Of a stretch of DNA of 64,000 nt, positions 26,721 to 35,667 are shown one piece after another. The position numbers were made by a program, and so were the translations under genes. Numbering within the stretch: position 1 is the stretch's first letter; the number at the start of each line of letters is the position of its first letter. Source of the stretch: an uncultured Prevotellaceae bacterium (GTDB lineage Bacteria > Bacteroidota > Bacteroidia > Bacteroidales > Muribaculaceae). The notes under the pieces were generated by a model. That model saw only the letters and a list, made by a program, of their open reading frames with translations. It did no database searches and was not told where the DNA came from. Location of the stretch: positions 62,001 to 126,000 of the forward strand of contig ONJX01000004.1 of NCBI GenBank assembly GCA_900318255.1, read 5' to 3'.

Positions 26721-29009
26721 TTAGTCGTTCATTGTGAGTAGTAGCTCCTCGTTGCTGCGTGTGCGCTCCATGCGGTCTTTGATAAACTCCATGGCGTCGA
26801 TAGAGTTTCGGTCGCTGAGGTATCGCCTGAGAATCCACATGCGGTTGAGGGTGTCTTGCTTGAGCAGCAGGTCGTCGCGGCGTGTGCTCGATGCCATGAT
26901 GTCAACGGCAGGGAAGATGCGCTTGTTGGAGAGCTTGCGGTCGAGCTGGAGCTCCATGTTGCCAGTGCCTTTGAATTCCTCAAAGATTACCTCGTCCATC
27001 TTGCTGCCAGTCTCGATGAGTGCTGTGGCGATGATGGTGAGGCTGCCGCCGTTCTCGATGTTGCGTGCAGCGCCAAAGAATCGCTTGGGGCGTTGCAGGG
27101 CATTGGCATCGACACCACCGCTTAGTATCTTGCCGCTGGCTGGGGCGATGGTGTTGTAGGCGCGCGCCAGGCGAGTGATGGAGTCGAGCAGTATCACCAC
27201 GTCGTGGCCACACTCGACCATGCGTTTGGCTTTTTGCAGCACGAGGTCGGCGATTTTCACATGTCGGTCGGCAGGCTCGTCAAAGGTTGAGGCAATCACC
27301 TCGGCGTTGACGCTTCGTGCCATGTCGGTCACCTCCTCTGGTCGCTCGTCGATGAGTAGAATTATCATGTAGGTGTCGGGGTGGTTCTCCGAGATAGCAT
27401 TGGCGATGTCTTTGAGCAGCACAGTCTTACCAGTCTTGGGCGGTGCCACGATGAGTCCGCGCTGCCCTTTGCCTATGGGTGAGAACATATCCACGATGCG
27501 TGTAGAGATGTTGGGGCGAGTGGGGCTCACAAGGTTGAATTTCTCATTGGGGAACAGTGGCACGAGGTGCTCGAAAGGAATGCGGTCGCGCACGAAGGCT
27601 GGTGTGCGTCCGTTAATGAGTCTCACATCCACGAGGGGGAAGTATTTCTCGCCCTCTTTGGGAGGCCTGATGGAACATTCCACCACGTCGCCAGTCTTGA
27701 GACCGTAGTTCTTGATTTGTGCCTGTGGCACGTAGATGTCGTCGGGTGAGTTGAGGTAGTTATAGTCGCTAGAGCGCAAGAAGCCATAGCCCTCGCTCAT
27801 TACCTCGAGCACTCCTATGCCGTTGATGATGCCGTCGAAGTTGTAGGAGATCTCGGCGTAGGGCAGCTGCGACTCGGGTTGCTGCTGGTTTTTGCCTTTT
27901 TTCTTCTTCTGCTGCTTGTTGTTTTGTTGCTCTTTCTCGGCTTTAGGCTCTTGGATGAGAATTGGAGCTTTAGCGGCCTCCTCGGCAGCGAGGCGTCGCT
28001 GTTGCTCGGCACGTCGTGCTGCTTCTTCGCGCTCCTCGGGTGTGCGCGGCTTGAATGTCATTGTGCCTGAAGTGAAGTAGCCGCTTTGTCCCTGCTGCTC
28101 GCCTTTGTTGTCGCCACGTTTGTTTTTCCTGCCAATGGTGGCGTTGGGGTTGGTGTTAAAGAGGCTCATGAAGTCGTCTTGCCTGGGGTTGAACACTGGC
28201 GACTCTGATTCGGGCTCCACCTCGGTCTTGCTTGGTTGGGCAGGCTCTAAATCTGCTGGCTGCTCAATGGGTGCTGGTGCGGGTTGCAGCGCAGCCGGCA
28301 AGATGTCGGTGGGCATGGGTTGTGGCTCGTAAAGATCTCTGTCGGCTGGCAGGGGCATACCGTCGGAGCTTGCTACCTGCTCGCCATAATTGATGGCCTC
28401 TTGTGTTGACACGTTGCGCTCAATGCGTTCGCGTCGTGCCCGTTTGGTTTTCTTTGAGGCTTCCTCGCTTGTGGTGGAGGCTTCATCTTTAGAGTCGGTA
28501 GCCGTGTCGGCAGTCTCCAGTCCAGGCAGTTGCTCTTGCTGGGTGGCTTTGGCCTCGCTCTTGCGTGGACGGCCTCGCTTGCGCTTTGCTGGAGCTTCGG
28601 CAGGAGTTTCGCCGGGTGCTGGCTCGCTAGCCGCATCAGCCTTGTCCTTGGGCTCTGCTATGGTTTGTGCAGTGTCGTCAGCACTAGCTTTAGTTACTTG
28701 AGCAGTCTCGGCTTTTTCTTTCACTTTTTGTGGCTTCTCTTCGGCTTTTTTTACCGATTGTTTCTTTTTGCTGTTTTTCTCGTTAGTGGGTTGTGTCTCA
28801 GCGGTATCGTTGTTATCCTTCTTGGTGCGTCCTTTGCGCTTCTTTGGCTCTTCGGGAGCGTTTTGCGAGGCATCGATAGCTTGATGGTCAAGAATCTGAT
28901 AAACTAGGTCTTCTTTGGGAGTAGTGTTAACTTTCTTGATACCCATAGATTTTGCCAAGTCTTTGAGCTCGGCATTGGTCATAGAACTGAGTTCGTTGAT
29001 GTTATACAT
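26721..29009 (-). CDS. rho: Transcription termination factor Rho with long disordered insert
   Basis: 762 residues, against about 420 in E. coli. Rho_N domain at residues 1-45 ('[20 protein letters not shown]'), then about 300 residues rich in Lys, Glu, Pro, Ala and Gln including '[14 protein letters not shown]', then the RNA-binding fold ('[20 protein letters not shown]'), Walker A '[16 protein letters not shown]', '[15 protein letters not shown]', and the C-terminal '[20 protein letters not shown]' region. Such insertions are usual in Bacteroidota Rho and, in Bacteroides, the disordered segment has been linked to condensate formation. Leader of about 220 bases from its promoter. Confidence 0.95.
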   Translation of the reverse strand: MYNINELSSMTNAELKDLAKSMGIKKVNTTPKEDLVYQILDHQAIDASQNAPEEPKKRKGRTKKDNNDTAETQPTNEKNSKKKQSVKKAEEKPQKVKEKAETAQVTKASADDTAQTIAEPKDKADAASEPAPGETPAEAPAKRKRGRPRKSEAKATQQEQLPGLETADTATDSKDEASTTSEEASKKTKRARRERIERNVSTQEAINYGEQVASSDGMPLPADRDLYEPQPMPTDILPAALQPAPAPIEQPADLEPAQPSKTEVEPESESPVFNPRQDDFMSLFNTNPNATIGRKNKRGDNKGEQQGQSGYFTSGTMTFKPRTPEEREEAARRAEQQRRLAAEEAAKAPILIQEPKAEKEQQNNKQQKKKKGKNQQQPESQLPYAEISYNFDGIINGIGVLEVMSEGYGFLRSSDYNYLNSPDDIYVPQAQIKNYGLKTGDVVECSIRPPKEGEKYFPLVDVRLINGRTPAFVRDRIPFEHLVPLFPNEKFNLVSPTRPNISTRIVDMFSPIGKGQRGLIVAPPKTGKTVLLKDIANAISENHPDTYMIILLIDERPEEVTDMARSVNAEVIASTFDEPADRHVKIADLVLQKAKRMVECGHDVVILLDSITRLARAYNTIAPASGKILSGGVDANALQRPKRFFGAARNIENGGSLTIIATALIETGSKMDEVIFEEFKGTGNMELQLDRKLSNKRIFPAVDIMASSTRRDDLLLKQDTLNRMWILRRYLSDRNSIDAMEFIKDRMERTRSNEELLLTMND

Positions 29010-29237
29010 AATGATAAAAATGATAAATCATGAAAATCTCAATTATGCATGGCTCTATAGTGGTGCTACTACACAACTATTGCCAATATAAGGCACATAA
29101 TCGTTCGTGATAGGAAAGGCGATGTGCTTTAGTGATTGAGATGATTTAGAAAAAATGAAAATGTGGGAATAACACACCTCAAAAAATAGATTAGGTGAAA
29201 AGAATTGGTTTTGGTTGTGGTGTGCTAAATTCGCATG

Positions 29238-29268
29238 CAAAGGTAGTAATTTTATTTTAATCGGCAAA
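29238..29268 (-). promoter_or_regulatory. Promoter of rho
   Basis: Minus strand TTTG (29268-29265), 19 bases, TACCTTTG (29245-29238) followed by C: an exact match. It is almost back to back with the promoter for the 29327 gene. The 229 bases between this promoter and the rho ATG have no hairpin strong enough to claim as a regulator. Confidence 0.75.
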
Positions 29269-29272
29269 TTTT

Positions 29273-29304
29273 TTTGCTCACAATGCGTTTTTGTACTACC
29301 TTTG
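29273..29304 (+). promoter_or_regulatory. Promoter of the C45-type hydrolase gene
   Basis: TTTG (29273-29276), 20 bases, TACCTTTG (29297-29304). It is divergent from the rho promoter, with four bases between the two -33 boxes. Gives a leader of about 16 bases. Confidence 0.7.
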
Positions 29305-29326
29305 GGGCATAAATTTCAACGAAATC

Positions 29327-30457
29327 ATGAAAAAACAGGTATTATTTCTACTCTTGCTGCTTGCTGGCGGCATGGCTGCCATGGCTTGCACTTCGGCTAT
29401 AATCTCAGGAAAAAAGACTGTTTCGGGTAGGCCATTACTATGGAAACACCGTGACACCGGATGCCTTGATAATCGTGTGGAACTAATAAAGGCTCATGAT
29501 GACTGCTATGAGTTTGTGGCGATTTTTGACGCTGCCGACCCCCTTGACACTGCCGCCTGGACGGGGTTCAACGAGAAAGGCTTCGCAATCATGAACACTG
29601 CGTCCTATAATCTTAACGATGACGATGTGCCCGAGAGCGAAATGGACCGTGAGGGTGTGGTGATGAAGCTTGCGCTGGAGCATTGCGTCACTGTCGATGA
29701 CTTTGAGCTGCTGCTGCAGTCGCTGCCCAAGCCGCTGGGCGTGGAGGCCAACTTTGGCGTGCTCGACGCTCAAGGCAATGGCGCCTATTTCGAGACTGGC
29801 AACTACACCTATAAGAAATATGACCTGGCTGAGGTTCCTGGGGGGGTGCTTGTTCGCACCAATTTCTCGCACAGCGGCCGCCCCGATGACGGGATGGGAT
29901 ATGTGCGCTACGGCAACGCTAAGCATCTTCTCAATCCTCACACCCAGGCCGGGGACTTTGAGCCCTGGATGTTTACCGAGGTGTTCTCACGCTCGTTCTA
30001 TCACAGCTTGCTCGGCAAGGATTTCACCAGCAGCGGCGAGGAGTGGCTGGTGGACCAGGACTTCATCCCGCGCCGCATCTCCACAGCATCGATAGTGATA
30101 GAGGGTGTTGCTCCTGGCGAGCCTAGTGAGTTGACCACGATGTGGATAGCACTGGGCTATCCTCCGTGCGCCGAGACGTTTGCCGCCCGTGTGGGCGTGG
30201 CAGGTGGTGTGCCCAGTGTGCTTAATGGCACTGGTGAGAACCACCACAGTCCGCAGTGCGACAAGGTGCGTGCTCGTCATGCCGAGGTGTTCTCGATAGA
30301 GCGTGGCAACGGCCAGCATTACCTCAACCTGAGCAAGCTCTATAACAGTGAGGGCACTGGCTATTGCCAGCAGCTGGTGAAGAAGAACATGGAGATGTAT
30401 GAGCGCGAGAATGGGTTGCGCGAGTCAATTAAAAAGCGGCTATTACATAAAAAATAG
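29327..30457 (+). CDS. Exported Ntn-hydrolase of the C45 / acyl-CoA:6-APA acyltransferase type
   Basis: 376 residues. Signal peptide 'MKKQVLFLLLLLAGGMAAMA' is followed at once by Cys21 ('CTSAIISGKKTVSGRPLLWK'), which would become the N-terminal nucleophile after cleavage, as in penicillin acylase and C45 acyltransferase-type Ntn hydrolases. Further family features are 'KHRDTG', 'FNEKGFAIMNTAS' and 'TNFSHSG'. Likely a periplasmic amidase or acylase; substrate unknown. Start at 29327 chosen for the signal peptide and the promoter. Confidence 0.8.
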   Translation: MKKQVLFLLLLLAGGMAAMACTSAIISGKKTVSGRPLLWKHRDTGCLDNRVELIKAHDDCYEFVAIFDAADPLDTAAWTGFNEKGFAIMNTASYNLNDDDVPESEMDREGVVMKLALEHCVTVDDFELLLQSLPKPLGVEANFGVLDAQGNGAYFETGNYTYKKYDLAEVPGGVLVRTNFSHSGRPDDGMGYVRYGNAKHLLNPHTQAGDFEPWMFTEVFSRSFYHSLLGKDFTSSGEEWLVDQDFIPRRISTASIVIEGVAPGEPSELTTMWIALGYPPCAETFAARVGVAGGVPSVLNGTGENHHSPQCDKVRARHAEVFSIERGNGQHYLNLSKLYNSEGTGYCQQLVKKNMEMYERENGLRESIKKRLLHKK

Positions 30458-30460
30458 TGT

Positions 30461-30940
30461 GTGGAAATAAAGGCGTGTTCCATAACCTCGGGCACCTATC
30501 TGTCGATACTCTATAGGCTGTTCTTTGTGCGCTGGTGGTGGCTGTTGCTATTGCCGGTGGTGGTGTGCTTGGGGTTGATTGCCGTTGACACACGTTTCGC
30601 CTTTGTGGCGCTGATAGTGGCGATGGCTGTGGTGACAGTCTCGTTCCCATTGCTCTATTATTTTGCCTTGACGCAAGAGTCACGCTGGTCAATACTGGAG
30701 AAAACTGTGGCGATAGACGAAAAAGGGATGCTGCTCAATTTCACGAGCGATAAAATGCGACGGCACCTCATTGCATGGAGTGATATAGCCTCTACCACAG
30801 TTTCGAGTCACTGCCTGGTGCTGCGTTTCAAGAAAAACCGTTACACATTTCTCGCTATTCCTCTCGACGCTTTCTCGGGCGAGGATGAGTTGCGGCACTT
30901 TGTCATGTTTATAAGGAAGGGAATAGGGGGGAATTGGTAG
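30461..30940 (+). CDS. YcxB-like membrane protein
   Basis: 159 residues, GTG start 3 bases after the stop of the upstream hydrolase, hence probably translationally coupled. Two membrane helices (about 22-42 and 47-67, 'VALIVAMAVVTVSFPLLYYF'), then a C-terminal domain with 'LIAWSDIASTTVSSHCLVL', 'FLAIPLDAFSGEDELRHFV', typical of YcxB-like domains. Function not known. Confidence 0.65.
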   Translation: MEIKACSITSGTYLSILYRLFFVRWWWLLLLPVVVCLGLIAVDTRFAFVALIVAMAVVTVSFPLLYYFALTQESRWSILEKTVAIDEKGMLLNFTSDKMRRHLIAWSDIASTTVSSHCLVLRFKKNRYTFLAIPLDAFSGEDELRHFVMFIRKGIGGNW

Positions 30941-31063
30941 GTGAAAAGCTGGCTTTAGTCTATTGTGTGCGTCGATTGATGGTTTGGCGTTAAACTTTAT
31001 CGCTTCATGGTGGTCAAATCAGCAAAATGATTTGATTTATTTATAGCTAACAGATTTAGAGCA

Positions 31064-31279
31064 ATGAAGAGAAAGAAGACATTGATTGTGGCTGTGCTGC
31101 TGTCGATAATAGCATCGGTGGCAGTGACTTCGTGCAGCCCATATTGGTATGACGATGGCTATTATTATGACTATCCCTACAGGGGACGTCCTGGTCCACC
31201 ACCACCACCACCCAGGCATCATCCTGGTCATCACCCTGGTGGTCATCATCATCCTGGCGGCGGACACCATGGTTATTAA
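31064..31279 (+). CDS. Small Pro/His/Gly-rich lipoprotein
   Basis: 71 residues. Signal peptide with lipobox 'SVAVTSC' (Cys24), then 'YWYDDGYYYDYPYRG', six prolines and a His/Gly/Pro tail ('HHPGHHPGGHHHPGGGHHGY'). The His-rich tail could bind metal ions, which is inference from composition. Good terminator after it. Short secreted proteins of this composition are common in Bacteroidales. Confidence 0.65.
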   Translation: MKRKKTLIVAVLLSIIASVAVTSCSPYWYDDGYYYDYPYRGRPGPPPPPPRHHPGHHPGGHHHPGGGHHGY

Positions 31280-31299
31280 TAATGATTGATTAAAAAGGC

Positions 31300-31344
31300 G
31301 AGTGGCGCAAGAGTAAAATCTTCTTGTGCCACTCAGTATTTTTT
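31300..31344 (+). terminator. Terminator after the small lipoprotein
   Basis: GAGTGGCGCAAGA (31300-31312) pairs with TCTTGTGCCACTC (31322-31334) with one mismatch, followed by a T6 run. It could also serve the convergent SPOR-domain gene. Confidence 0.8.
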
Positions 31345-31374
31345 GAAAAGAGGTGTCTATCTAATCTCTGAAAA

Positions 31375-32316
31375 CTATTTACACACCCATGCCTTGCGGT
31401 GTTTCTCGGGTAGGAGCTTCTTGGCTTTAATAAGCTCTTGCTGATTATTGCTTTGAGCCACTACCAGGTGATGGTATCCTTTGCGAGCAATGATTTTGCA
31501 TTTTATGCCTTTGTGGGCATATTGCTTGGCAAGTGCCTGCGCTTGATGCTCCTTCTTGCAAGAGTTGATGACCAGGAAATAAGTTCCATTCTCGTCGCTA
31601 GGCATACCGTCATTGAAGGCCGACTCATTAGCTGAAGCGGGAGCTTCGGGCTCGATGAGGGTGATATGATTATCGGCAGCCGTAGCCTGTGCTGCGGGTT
31701 TCACGGTGATGGCAGTGGGGGGTGTCTTGACGCTGGCGATGTTCAGGCTCGCCTTGTCGATGCCCTTGTCAACGATCACGGGAGTGGAGAGCAGCGCGCC
31801 GATGCCCACGATGGCGGCAATGGCTGCTGCCGTCCTCCAGCCATGGCTGGCGAAGATGCTGGTTGCCACTTGCTCATGCTCGTCGTTAGCTTGCGACAGA
31901 GTGGATAGTGTGGGGAATTCAAAACTGTGAAGCCCAAAGAACTCATCGCTAGCTTCGTCGATAACAGTGGGAGTGAAAATGAGTTTATTGTTCTCGTCGT
32001 TTTTGAAGACTCCCAAGCGTGAGAAAGGTACTTCGCTACCCGTTGCCAGCTGGCGGCGAAAGGCTGTCACATTATCGGCAATCACCTTGCAGGCCTCGGC
32101 ATAGCTGATGTTGTGGCGTCGTGCCACCGATGTAGCGAGCAGTCCGTCGTTGTGCGCTATGCTGGGGTTGAACGTGATGAGTCGTGATGGCCTGTTGATG
32201 CGACTATCCTGGCTACTCGAGGCTACATGGCTGGCTATCAGTGCTCCCCAGCCAGGCACCACCACGCAGTCGCCCTGCATCATCAGGTATTCTATGTGTT
32301 GTGTGAGTGAAATCAT
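31375..32316 (-). CDS. HU-domain and SPOR-domain envelope protein
   Basis: 313 residues. N-terminal HU/CCDC81-like domain ('ISLTQHIEYLMMQGDCVVVP', 'NPSIAHNDGLLATSVARRHN'), a single membrane helix near 155-175 ('TAAAIAAIVGIGALLSTPVI'), and a C-terminal SPOR domain (about 243-313; 'YFLVINSCKKEHQAQALAKQ') that would bind denuded peptidoglycan at the division site. This architecture is typical of Bacteroidota. Its -7 box is only four bases before the ATG. Confidence 0.85.
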   Translation of the reverse strand: MISLTQHIEYLMMQGDCVVVPGWGALIASHVASSSQDSRINRPSRLITFNPSIAHNDGLLATSVARRHNISYAEACKVIADNVTAFRRQLATGSEVPFSRLGVFKNDENNKLIFTPTVIDEASDEFFGLHSFEFPTLSTLSQANDEHEQVATSIFASHGWRTAAAIAAIVGIGALLSTPVIVDKGIDKASLNIASVKTPPTAITVKPAAQATAADNHITLIEPEAPASANESAFNDGMPSDENGTYFLVINSCKKEHQAQALAKQYAHKGIKCKIIARKGYHHLVVAQSNNQQELIKAKKLLPEKHRKAWVCK

Positions 32317-32320
32317 AGTG

Positions 32321-32328
32321 CAAATTTA
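32321..32328 (-). promoter_or_regulatory. -7 box directly before the SPOR gene
   Basis: TAAATTTG followed by C on the minus strand, four bases before the ATG at 32316. A start of transcription at the usual distance would fall at the start codon, so the mRNA may be leaderless. Confidence 0.45.
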
Positions 32329-32406
32329 CTGCTTTCCCACAACCCGTGCAAGGGTTGTTGATAACTTTTTTGTTACTCTCACTGCCACTCCATTTGCACC
32401 ATCTGC

Positions 32407-32453
32407 TGTGTCCTCAAGGAGACGGTTCTTTTGAGGACATTTTTGAGGACACA
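32407..32453. repeat. Inverted and direct copies of TTGAGGACA
   Basis: TGTGTCCTCAA (32407-32417) is complementary to both TTGAGGACA (32431-32439) and TTGAGGACACA (32443-32453), so two alternative hairpins are possible. It abuts the family A element at 32457. Confidence 0.6.
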
Positions 32454-32456
32454 ATG

Positions 32457-32602
32457 TTGAGTCCACTTTAACTAGTCGCTATTTTTGGAAAAATCAAATA
32501 AAATTGCAAAAGAAGACAAATCCCAACAACTTAATATCAATAAAATAGGATTTGTTGTAATTCGTTTAATTCGTGTGCTTTTATTTTTTTAAGTGGACTC
32601 AA
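32457..32602. mobile_element. MITE-like element, family A, copy 2
   Basis: 146 bases with inverted termini TTGAGTCCACTTTAA and TTTAAGTGGACTCAA. In reverse complement it matches the left 90 or so bases of the copy at 26459-26703. No coding capacity. It lies between the SPOR gene and the AAA/nuclease gene; the remaining bases to 32668 hold no other recognisable feature. Confidence 0.7.
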
Positions 32603-32668
32603 TGCTTAAGATTACCAACACATTATGTTCTTTTTCTAAAAAAACAAGAGGCGCAACTCAATTATGAA

Positions 32669-34243
32669 CTATGAACTGTGAACTGTTTTCCACTCCTTGA
32701 TGGTGCGTGCGTCGGGGTCAACGGTCACGCCCACCTTCACCTTGCGGCGCGGATCGTTCCAGTAGGGGATGAGGTAGTTCTTCTCGTCGATTTGCGCTAG
32801 CGCCTCATCGACGGTGGCCGTGGAGGAAATCTTCAGCTCGATGACATAGATTGTGGTGCGGCTTTTCATCACCACGTCGCAGCGGCCGCGGGCATTGCGC
32901 ACCTCGGTGTCGGTCTTGATGCCCAAGCAGTCGAAGAGCACTTTGATAATCGTCTCAAAGTCGCGCTCGGTCTTGTTGCTCAGGTCGTAGGGCAGTGCTG
33001 CGAGATAGCTCTGCACCGCCGTGAGGGCTACATCGATGTTGTCGTTGCGCATGGCAGCTTGTGCAGCCATGAGTAGTGATGTGTTGTCATCGTCGCAAGG
33101 GTTGAGATACAGAGGCATCAGGGTGCTGTAAAGCCCTGAATATACTTCTTTGTTAGGTATTCCTAAAGTATATATTTCGTCAATAGCATCATAGTCTTTA
33201 ATAGTCAAATACCCACTCTGGTAAAGGATGTGCAGAGCACTTCTCATGTTGTCGAACGGCTGGTCAAATGAGCTCTCATAAACCTGCTTGTTCTCAATGT
33301 CGGTGAGCTTGAAGTTGTACTTGTTGAGAACCTTTATCAATGCGCTGGGCGTGGCGCTGGTAAACCAGTAGTCTTTAAGGACCTTATTTGCAAAGGTGTT
33401 GACGATGCTGAATGGGTTATACACGTCAATCATCTTAGGACCAAAGTGGTAGCCATCGTAGCGGTCGCGCAAGAGCTGCAACATCTGCTCGGGCGTCTTG
33501 TTGTGCCGCTGTGCCAGCTCCTCGATGTCTTCCTTGAAGTCCCGCTCTAGCTCCTGGGCAGTGATGCCGCACAATCCCTCCCATTGCTCAAGCATTGAGA
33601 TATTGCTCAGGTTATTGATGGTGGAGAATATCGACATCTGTGAGAACTTGGTGATGCCAGTGAGAAACACAAAACGCAGGTGGTCGCCCATGCTTTTCAC
33701 AGGGCCATAGAAAGAGTTGTAGATGCTTTTTATGGCAGCCAATTTCTCGGGTTCGTCAATGACGTTGAGAACCGGCGAGTCATACTCGTCAAAGATGACC
33801 ACTGCCCGCTTTCCAGTGCGCTTGTAGGCGGTTTCAATTATTCGCCTTAGACGGTCCCCATAATTAGTCTGTGCTTCAAGCCCCACGCAGTCATATCTTT
33901 CTTCAAATACCCTAAGCAAAGATTGCAATGATTGCTCCACACCATTGGGGGTATCGCTTTTGCATTTCGACATGTCAAAATGAATCACCGGGTATTCGGT
34001 CCAGTCCTTCTCAAGCTTGTCGATGGCTAGCCCCTGGAACAGCTCTTTGTGACCCTGAAAGTAGTGGCGCAGTGTAGAGCACAGCAGCGACTTGCCGAAG
34101 CGCCTGGGGCGGCTCAGGAATATTGCGTTGCCATAGTTGTTGGCAATCTCATAAATATACTTGGTCTTGTCAACATATACAAAACCATCTTTGATGATGC
34201 TCTCAAAGTCCTGTACTCCCACAGGAAAACGACGTGGTGCCAT
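32669..34243 (-). CDS. AAA-ATPase with C-terminal PD-(D/E)XK nuclease domain
   Basis: 524 residues from the ATG at 34243. Opens with 'MAPRRFPVGVQDFESIIKDG' and 'YVDKTKYIYEI', typical of this very common Bacteroidales family. Walker A variant 'LSRPRRFGKSLLCSTL' near residue 45, Walker B 'AVVIFDEYDSPVLN', and a C-terminal PD-(D/E)XK region 'GRCDVVMKSRTTIYVIELKI' with the D and ExK residues. Many paralogues per genome and likely mobile; the biological role is not established. Confidence 0.88.
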   Translation of the reverse strand: MAPRRFPVGVQDFESIIKDGFVYVDKTKYIYEIANNYGNAIFLSRPRRFGKSLLCSTLRHYFQGHKELFQGLAIDKLEKDWTEYPVIHFDMSKCKSDTPNGVEQSLQSLLRVFEERYDCVGLEAQTNYGDRLRRIIETAYKRTGKRAVVIFDEYDSPVLNVIDEPEKLAAIKSIYNSFYGPVKSMGDHLRFVFLTGITKFSQMSIFSTINNLSNISMLEQWEGLCGITAQELERDFKEDIEELAQRHNKTPEQMLQLLRDRYDGYHFGPKMIDVYNPFSIVNTFANKVLKDYWFTSATPSALIKVLNKYNFKLTDIENKQVYESSFDQPFDNMRSALHILYQSGYLTIKDYDAIDEIYTLGIPNKEVYSGLYSTLMPLYLNPCDDDNTSLLMAAQAAMRNDNIDVALTAVQSYLAALPYDLSNKTERDFETIIKVLFDCLGIKTDTEVRNARGRCDVVMKSRTTIYVIELKISSTATVDEALAQIDEKNYLIPYWNDPRRKVKVGVTVDPDARTIKEWKTVHSS

Positions 34244-34396
34244 AATTTTTTTCTTAGCTAAGAAGCCGACAAGAGACAAGCTTACATGGCAATGGAGTTG
34301 TTGAGCTCTTTTTAATAATACTTGACTTGTCGCAATTTACCATTTCTAACATTTATTGTGTCCTCTGTCAAAAAGCTAGGACACTCTTCTCGGTTA

Positions 34397-34428
34397 CAAA
34401 GGTAATAAAAAAATTATGATTTTGCAAA
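34397..34428 (-). promoter_or_regulatory. Promoter of the AAA/nuclease gene
   Basis: Minus strand TTTG (34428-34425), 20 bases, TACCTTTG (34404-34397). The leader of about 150 bases contains a small inverted repeat TGTCCT/AGGACA (34359-34383). Nothing else seen between 34244 and 34530. Confidence 0.65.
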
Positions 34429-34530
34429 ATAAATGAGAATTTTTCAATTCTCATTCTTTTGAGCCAAATCCTGGACATGCACATCGCTGGTGCATTAAAA
34501 GGTTATTGTGGCTTGGTGGCGGTTACTGTG

Positions 34531-35454
34531 CTATTCTCCAATGGCCGCTCGTGCCTCGGTTTCGTTAAGGCCATGGGCGACGGCGAGCTTGATGTCGCGC
34601 TCCATCTCGCTGCGGTTGAAGCGCAGCTTGTTGAGCTTGGCGCGCAGCACATAGATGTAGGGGTCATCGGCGTCTAGTTCAAGGGCATTGGCAATGTCGA
34701 TAGAGGCATCGTTGAGCCGCTTGGTGGCGAGGTAGCAGTCGGCGCGGTTGGCCAGTAGGGTAGCGGTGGGTCTCACGTTGATAACCTCGCTGAAGCATTG
34801 TGCTGCTTTTTCATATTCTCCGGCATGCTTGTGCAGGAAGCCTTGTCCTTGCTTGGCCATTCCAGAATTGGGGTTGATGCGCAAGATGTCGTCAAAGTCT
34901 TTTTGAGCAGTTTTAGTGTCGCCCATGTTTAGTGCCAGCATGCCATGGGTGTAGCGCGACTCCACGTCGCTATTGTCGATAAGCATGATGCGTTCATAAT
35001 CGGCCTGAGCCAGCGCTATGCTGTCGAGTAGGATGTAGGCGGCAGCGCGGTTGTGGAGCAGTGTCACGGCATTGGGGGTGAGGTCAATAGCCATGGAGTA
35101 GTTGCTGATTGCCTCGTTGAGGCGCCCCTGGCGGCGCTGAATGGTGGCGATGTTAGAGAGCAGCAGCGAGTTGCTAGGGTTGCTGGGCTCGCTCCTGATG
35201 GCTTCGAGCAGGAAGTGCTCAGCATGTTGCCACTGCTGGGCCTTGATGCAGCGCTGTGCCGAATCCACGAGGGCAAAATACACGGTGCTGGTGTCAATGG
35301 GAATGGTATTGTCAACTGGCGGTTTCACCTTGATGGGGTCGGGCTTCATGCCTTTCTCAAATTTCATGTTCTGCTGGTTGATGGCCACTCCGGCCTGCCC
35401 CCAAGCCACAAAGGCAGCGGCAATCATTATTGCTATGTTGATAAAACGTTTCAT
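34531..35454 (-). CDS. Exported TPR-repeat protein
   Basis: 307 residues from the ATG at 35454, chosen because a signal peptide follows ('MKRFINIAIMIAAAFVAWGQ'); the open frame to 35610 lacks one. The rest is a series of tetratricopeptide repeats from about residue 50 ('PNAVTLLHNRAAAYILLDSI', 'NPNSGMAKQGQGFLHKHAGE', 'RPTATLLANRADCYLATKRL'). Periplasmic protein-interaction role is inferred. Confidence 0.82.
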   Translation of the reverse strand: MKRFINIAIMIAAAFVAWGQAGVAINQQNMKFEKGMKPDPIKVKPPVDNTIPIDTSTVYFALVDSAQRCIKAQQWQHAEHFLLEAIRSEPSNPSNSLLLSNIATIQRRQGRLNEAISNYSMAIDLTPNAVTLLHNRAAAYILLDSIALAQADYERIMLIDNSDVESRYTHGMLALNMGDTKTAQKDFDDILRINPNSGMAKQGQGFLHKHAGEYEKAAQCFSEVINVRPTATLLANRADCYLATKRLNDASIDIANALELDADDPYIYVLRAKLNKLRFNRSEMERDIKLAVAHGLNETEARAAIGE

Positions 35455-35474
35455 TGTGTCATATTTTTTGTGGG

Positions 35475-35482
35475 CAAAGATA
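35475..35482 (-). promoter_or_regulatory. -7 box of the TPR gene
   Basis: TATCTTTG followed by C on the minus strand, 20 bases before the ATG at 35454. No good -33 box at the standard distance. Confidence 0.5.
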
Positions 35483-35612
35483 AAACTCCGAGCACTAATA
35501 GCTTGCCAAAGTTTACTATTTTTAAAAATGTTTATATTTTTGGAACACCAATGCCAGTAGGTTTTTTGCTGTGTGTAAACTAACTTGATGCCAAAAAACT
35601 TATAGTACAAAA

Positions 35613-35642
35613 TTGAGGACTGAAAAGTTTTTTATAACTTTG
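35613..35642 (+). promoter_or_regulatory. Promoter of the mscS-type gene
   Basis: TTG (35613-35615), 19 bases, TAACTTTG (35635-35642) followed by C, 25 bases before the ATG at 35668. Confidence 0.65.
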
Positions 35643-35667
35643 CAATGCGAAACATAAAAGAGAAAAA

